A DNA stretch of 9,656 nucleotides from Propionibacteriaceae bacterium (lineage in GTDB: Bacteria; Actinomycetota; Actinomycetes; Propionibacteriales; Propionibacteriaceae): assembly GCA_905372155.1 (NCBI GenBank), contig CAJPNZ010000113.1:1-9656 (forward strand). Reading direction: 5' to 3'. A program made the position numbers and the translations under genes. Below, in pieces: positions 7,405 to 9,656 of the stretch. The notes under the pieces were generated by a model. The model was given only the letters and a program-made list of their open reading frames with translations, ran no database searches and had not been told where the DNA came from. Within the stretch, counting starts at the first letter, position 1; each line of letters starts with the position of its first letter.

Positions 7405-8855
7405 AAGAGTTTCTCCTCACGGCGAATCGGCTGAGCGACTGGAGCCGGGTGCACGCCGTCGTTGCGGGCCTCGGTGTCTCGGGTTACTCGGCGGCCGACG
7501 GGCTGCTCTCGCTCGGGGCAAGGGTCACGGTCCTGGACGAGTCGGACGCCCACGCCGACAAGGCGGCCATCCTGGAGACCCTCGACGCCACGGTGCGGCT
7601 CGGAAAAGGAGCAACCGCCGAACTGCCCGGGGACACGGACCTGGTGGTCACCTCCCCGGGGTGGCGTCCCGACGCCCCGCTGCTCACCCGGGCGCTGGAG
7701 CGTGGCATCCCGGTGTGGGGGGACATCGAACTCGCCTGGCGGATGCAGCAGCCCGACCGAGCCATTCCGTGGCTCGGGGTCACCGGCACCAACGGGAAGA
7801 CCACCACCACCCAGATGGCCGAGTCCATGCTCCGGGCCGCCGGGATGCGGGCGGCGGCGGTCGGGAACATCGGCCGCCCCATCGTGGAGGCCATCCTCGA
7901 CGACGAACCCTACGACGCGCTGGTGGTCGAGCTGTCCAGCTTCCAGCTGCACTGGGTGCACACCCTCGCCCTCCACTCCGCTGCGGTGCTGAACCTGCAC
8001 GAGGACCACCTTGAGTTCTACAACGGCCCCGGCGGCTACGAACGCTACGTGGCCGACAAGGCCAGGATCTTCGAACGGGTCACGAACGCCTGCGTGTACA
8101 ACGTGGCCGAACCGGAGACCGAACGTCTCGTGGAGGAGGCCGAGGTCACGGAAGGGGCCCGCGCCATCGGTTTCACCACCGGTATCCCCGCGATCTCCAT
8201 GATCGGTGTGGTGGACGGCCTGATCGTCGACCGCGCCTTCGTCGCCCAGCGGCACAGTTCCGCGCTGGAACTCGCGAAGGTCGCGGATGTGCGGCCCTAC
8301 GCCCCGCACAACGTCGCCAACGCCTGCGCGGCGGCGGCGCTGGTGCGCAGTCTCGGGGTGCCGGCGAGATCCGTGGCCCAGGGGCTCCGTGACCTGCGGC
8401 TCGCGGGGCACCGCATCGCGGAGGTGGCCGAGATCAACGGCGTGCGCTGGATCGATGACTCGAAGGCAACGAACCCGCACGCGGCGGACTCGGCCATGCG
8501 GGCCTTCCCGTCGTTCGTGTGGGTGGCGGGCGGCCAGACCAAGGGGACCAGCTTCGACGATCTGATCACCACCCATCGCGACCGCATCCGGGCGGCGATC
8601 CTCATCGGCATCGACCGGCAGGTCATAGCGGACGCATTGTCCCGACACGCGCCCGATGTTCCCGTGATCATCCTGGACAGCAGCGACCATGGTGTGATGG
8701 ACGAGGTGGTCTCCCACGCGGCGCGTCTTGCCCGTGAGGGTGACGCGGTGCTCCTGAGCCCCGGAAGCGCCTCGCTCGACATGTTCACGGGCTACGACGA
8801 CCGCGGCGAGCGCTTCGCCGCCGCGGTCCGGAGCCTTCAGGCACCGAGCAGTTAG
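7401..8855 (+). CDS. murD: UDP-MurNAc-L-alanine:D-glutamate ligase MurD
   Basis: Cytoplasmic ATP-dependent ligase adding D-Glu to UDP-MurNAc-L-Ala, the step before MurE. Start GTG 7401 gives 484 aa and overlaps the mraY stop (GTGA). The open frame runs back to 7065, but that part is mraY read in another frame. The ribosome binding site is weak (G-rich 7388-7394), so initiation probably depends on coupling to mraY. The N-terminal Rossmann-like UDP-binding domain opens with VVAGLGVSGYSAADGL. The ATP-binding domain has GTNGKTTTT (Lys133), VVELSSFQL and NLHEDHLEFY, and ADKARIF carries the probable carbamylated Lys220. The C-terminal domain has WIDDSKATNPHA, VWVAGGQTKG and SPGSASLDMF (453-462, where many MurD have SPACAS). 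A downstream GTG at 7449 would remove sequence before the Rossmann strand and is less likely. Confidence 0.96.
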   Translation: MKEFLLTANRLSDWSRVHAVVAGLGVSGYSAADGLLSLGARVTVLDESDAHADKAAILETLDATVRLGKGATAELPGDTDLVVTSPGWRPDAPLLTRALERGIPVWGDIELAWRMQQPDRAIPWLGVTGTNGKTTTTQMAESMLRAAGMRAAAVGNIGRPIVEAILDDEPYDALVVELSSFQLHWVHTLALHSAAVLNLHEDHLEFYNGPGGYERYVADKARIFERVTNACVYNVAEPETERLVEEAEVTEGARAIGFTTGIPAISMIGVVDGLIVDRAFVAQRHSSALELAKVADVRPYAPHNVANACAAAALVRSLGVPARSVAQGLRDLRLAGHRIAEVAEINGVRWIDDSKATNPHAADSAMRAFPSFVWVAGGQTKGTSFDDLITTHRDRIRAAILIGIDRQVIADALSRHAPDVPVIILDSSDHGVMDEVVSHAARLAREGDAVLLSPGSASLDMFTGYDDRGERFAAAVRSLQAPSS

Positions 8856-8863
8856 GCACGCCA

Positions 8864-9656
8864 ATGGCCAAAGCGCCCTCCGCCGGACGGTCGTCCGGCA
8901 ACGTGGTGCGTGCGCTGACCCGGTCCCCGATGGCGGATCATCACCTCATCATCTTCGCCACGGTCATCCTCACGGCAATCGGAGAGATGATGGTGCTGTC
9001 GTCGTCGTCGGTGATCGCGCTCTTCCAAGGCGAATCCCCCTACTACTACGTGATCCGCCAGCTCATCTTCCTGGTCATCGGGCTGCTCCTGATGATCCCC
9101 GTCAGCCGGATGAAACCCGAGACGCTGCGGAAGCTCGCGGCCCCCGTGTGGCTGGCCGCCGTGCTCGGGTTGATCCTCGTCCAGACCCCCCTGGGTTACG
9201 AGACCAACGGCAACCGCAACTGGATCCGGATCGGGGGGTTGTTGACCATCCAGCCCTCCGAGTTCGCGAAACTGGCCCTGGTGCTGTGGGCGGCCGCTCT
9301 GTTCCACAACAAACGCCGCCGTTTGAAGGAACCCGCTCAGCTGCTGCTGCCCTTCATCCCAGGGGCCTTGGCGATGCTGGCTCTGATCCTGGCCGGGCGG
9401 GACCTCGGCACCGGATTGATCTTCGGTGCCATGATTTTCTCCCTGCTGTTCTTCGTCGGGACCTCGCTGCGGATCCTGGTGCCGTCGCTGTTGGCGGCGA
9501 TCGGTGTCGTGCTGGTGCTGGTGATGGGTTCGGAGAACCGGATGGCGCGTTTCATGGCTTTCTTCGATCCGCAGGCCAACCCCGACCTGGCCTCCCAGCC
9601 CCTCTCGGCGCTGTACGCGCTGGCCAGCGGCGGCTGGTGGGGGCTCGGTCTCGGGG
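8864..9656 (+). CDS. ftsW: Peptidoglycan glycosyltransferase FtsW (SEDS family), 3' truncated by window
   Basis: SEDS-family membrane glycosyltransferase that polymerises septal lipid II and pairs with FtsI. The frame is open from ATG 8864 to the window edge (264 codons seen; the complete protein is usually about 400 aa or more). A hydrophilic tail (1-25) precedes several membrane segments. The conserved loop with NWIRIG and QPSEFAKL (119-137), the RDLGTG motif (179-184, equivalent to the usual PDLGT), and the ALASGGWWGLGLG segment up to the edge identify the family. The downstream loop that carries the catalytic Asp is outside the window. FtsW is preferred over RodA because of its place in the dcw cluster after murD. 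The gene starts 8 bases after the murD stop with only a weak AGG-type ribosome binding site, and a GC-rich inverted repeat covers codons 7-12. Confidence 0.93.
   Translation, partial: MAKAPSAGRSSGNVVRALTRSPMADHHLIIFATVILTAIGEMMVLSSSSVIALFQGESPYYYVIRQLIFLVIGLLLMIPVSRMKPETLRKLAAPVWLAAVLGLILVQTPLGYETNGNRNWIRIGGLLTIQPSEFAKLALVLWAAALFHNKRRRLKEPAQLLLPFIPGALAMLALILAGRDLGTGLIFGAMIFSLLFFVGTSLRILVPSLLAAIGVVLVLVMGSENRMARFMAFFDPQANPDLASQPLSALYALASGGWWGLGLG
8882..8899 (+). repeat. Perfect GC-rich inverted repeat in the 5' end of ftsW
   Basis: The arms GCCGGACG (8882-8889) and CGTCCGGC (8892-8899) are exact reverse complements around GT; as RNA this would form a 7-bp stem with a 4-base loop. It covers ftsW codons 7-12, in the unconserved cytoplasmic tail. 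No T-run follows, so it is not a standard intrinsic terminator. It could slow or tune ftsW translation, or be chance in GC-rich DNA. Confidence 0.6.

Noticed and set aside
7398..8864. 488-codon minus-strand frame opposite murD
   Set aside because: It nearly mirrors murD and is explained by GC-rich codon use; no motif found.
8999..9010. Run of TCG codons (four Ser) in ftsW
   Set aside because: It falls in the first membrane segment where FtsW/RodA proteins commonly have Ser/Ala-rich sequence; too short to call a functional repeat.

Overview
The window is a strongly GC-rich, gene-packed piece of the division and cell wall (dcw) cluster of a bacterium, most likely an actinobacterium. Four things point there: the gene order rsmH - ftsL-like - ftsI - murE - murF - mraY - murD - ftsW, the frequent GTG/TTG starts, the short divergent FtsL-like protein with a Pro-rich tail, and the Cys-containing loops in FtsI and MraY. 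I cannot name the genus from the sequence. The MurE DNPR motif indicates a diaminopimelate-type peptidoglycan, but it does not separate meso-DAP from LL-DAP.

Layout, all on the + strand: bases 1-73 are a short leader that may hold the 3' tail of an upstream gene (mraZ would be expected). rsmH (about 74-1030) encodes the 16S rRNA C1402 N4-methyltransferase. An FtsL-like single-pass division protein (1031-1552) and the class B penicillin-binding protein FtsI/PBP3 (1549-3393) follow. Next come the cytoplasmic ligases MurE (about 3384-4907) and MurF (4904-6337), the membrane transferase MraY (6334-7404), the ligase MurD (7401-8855), and the start of the SEDS glycosyltransferase FtsW (8864 to the window end, truncated).

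The genes form one tightly coupled unit. rsmH and ftsL abut with no gap. ftsL/ftsI, murE/murF, murF/mraY and mraY/murD overlap by 4 bases (GTGA or ATGA), and ftsI/murE overlap by 4 or 10 bases depending on the murE start. Only murD/ftsW has a gap, of 8 bases. Functionally, MurD, MurE and MurF add the stem peptide residues to UDP-MurNAc, and MraY loads the finished precursor onto undecaprenyl phosphate to give lipid I. After MurG and flipping (genes not in the window), FtsW and FtsI polymerise and cross-link lipid II at the septum, with FtsL as part of the regulatory scaffold. No stretch over 300 bases lacks a gene, and I see no tRNA, rRNA, mobile element, CRISPR array or terminator.

I found no undescribed system here. 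The points worth checking are start-site choices (rsmH, murE), a perfect GC-rich inverted repeat just inside ftsW at the only non-overlapping junction, and family-level details in FtsL, FtsI, MraY and MurE.
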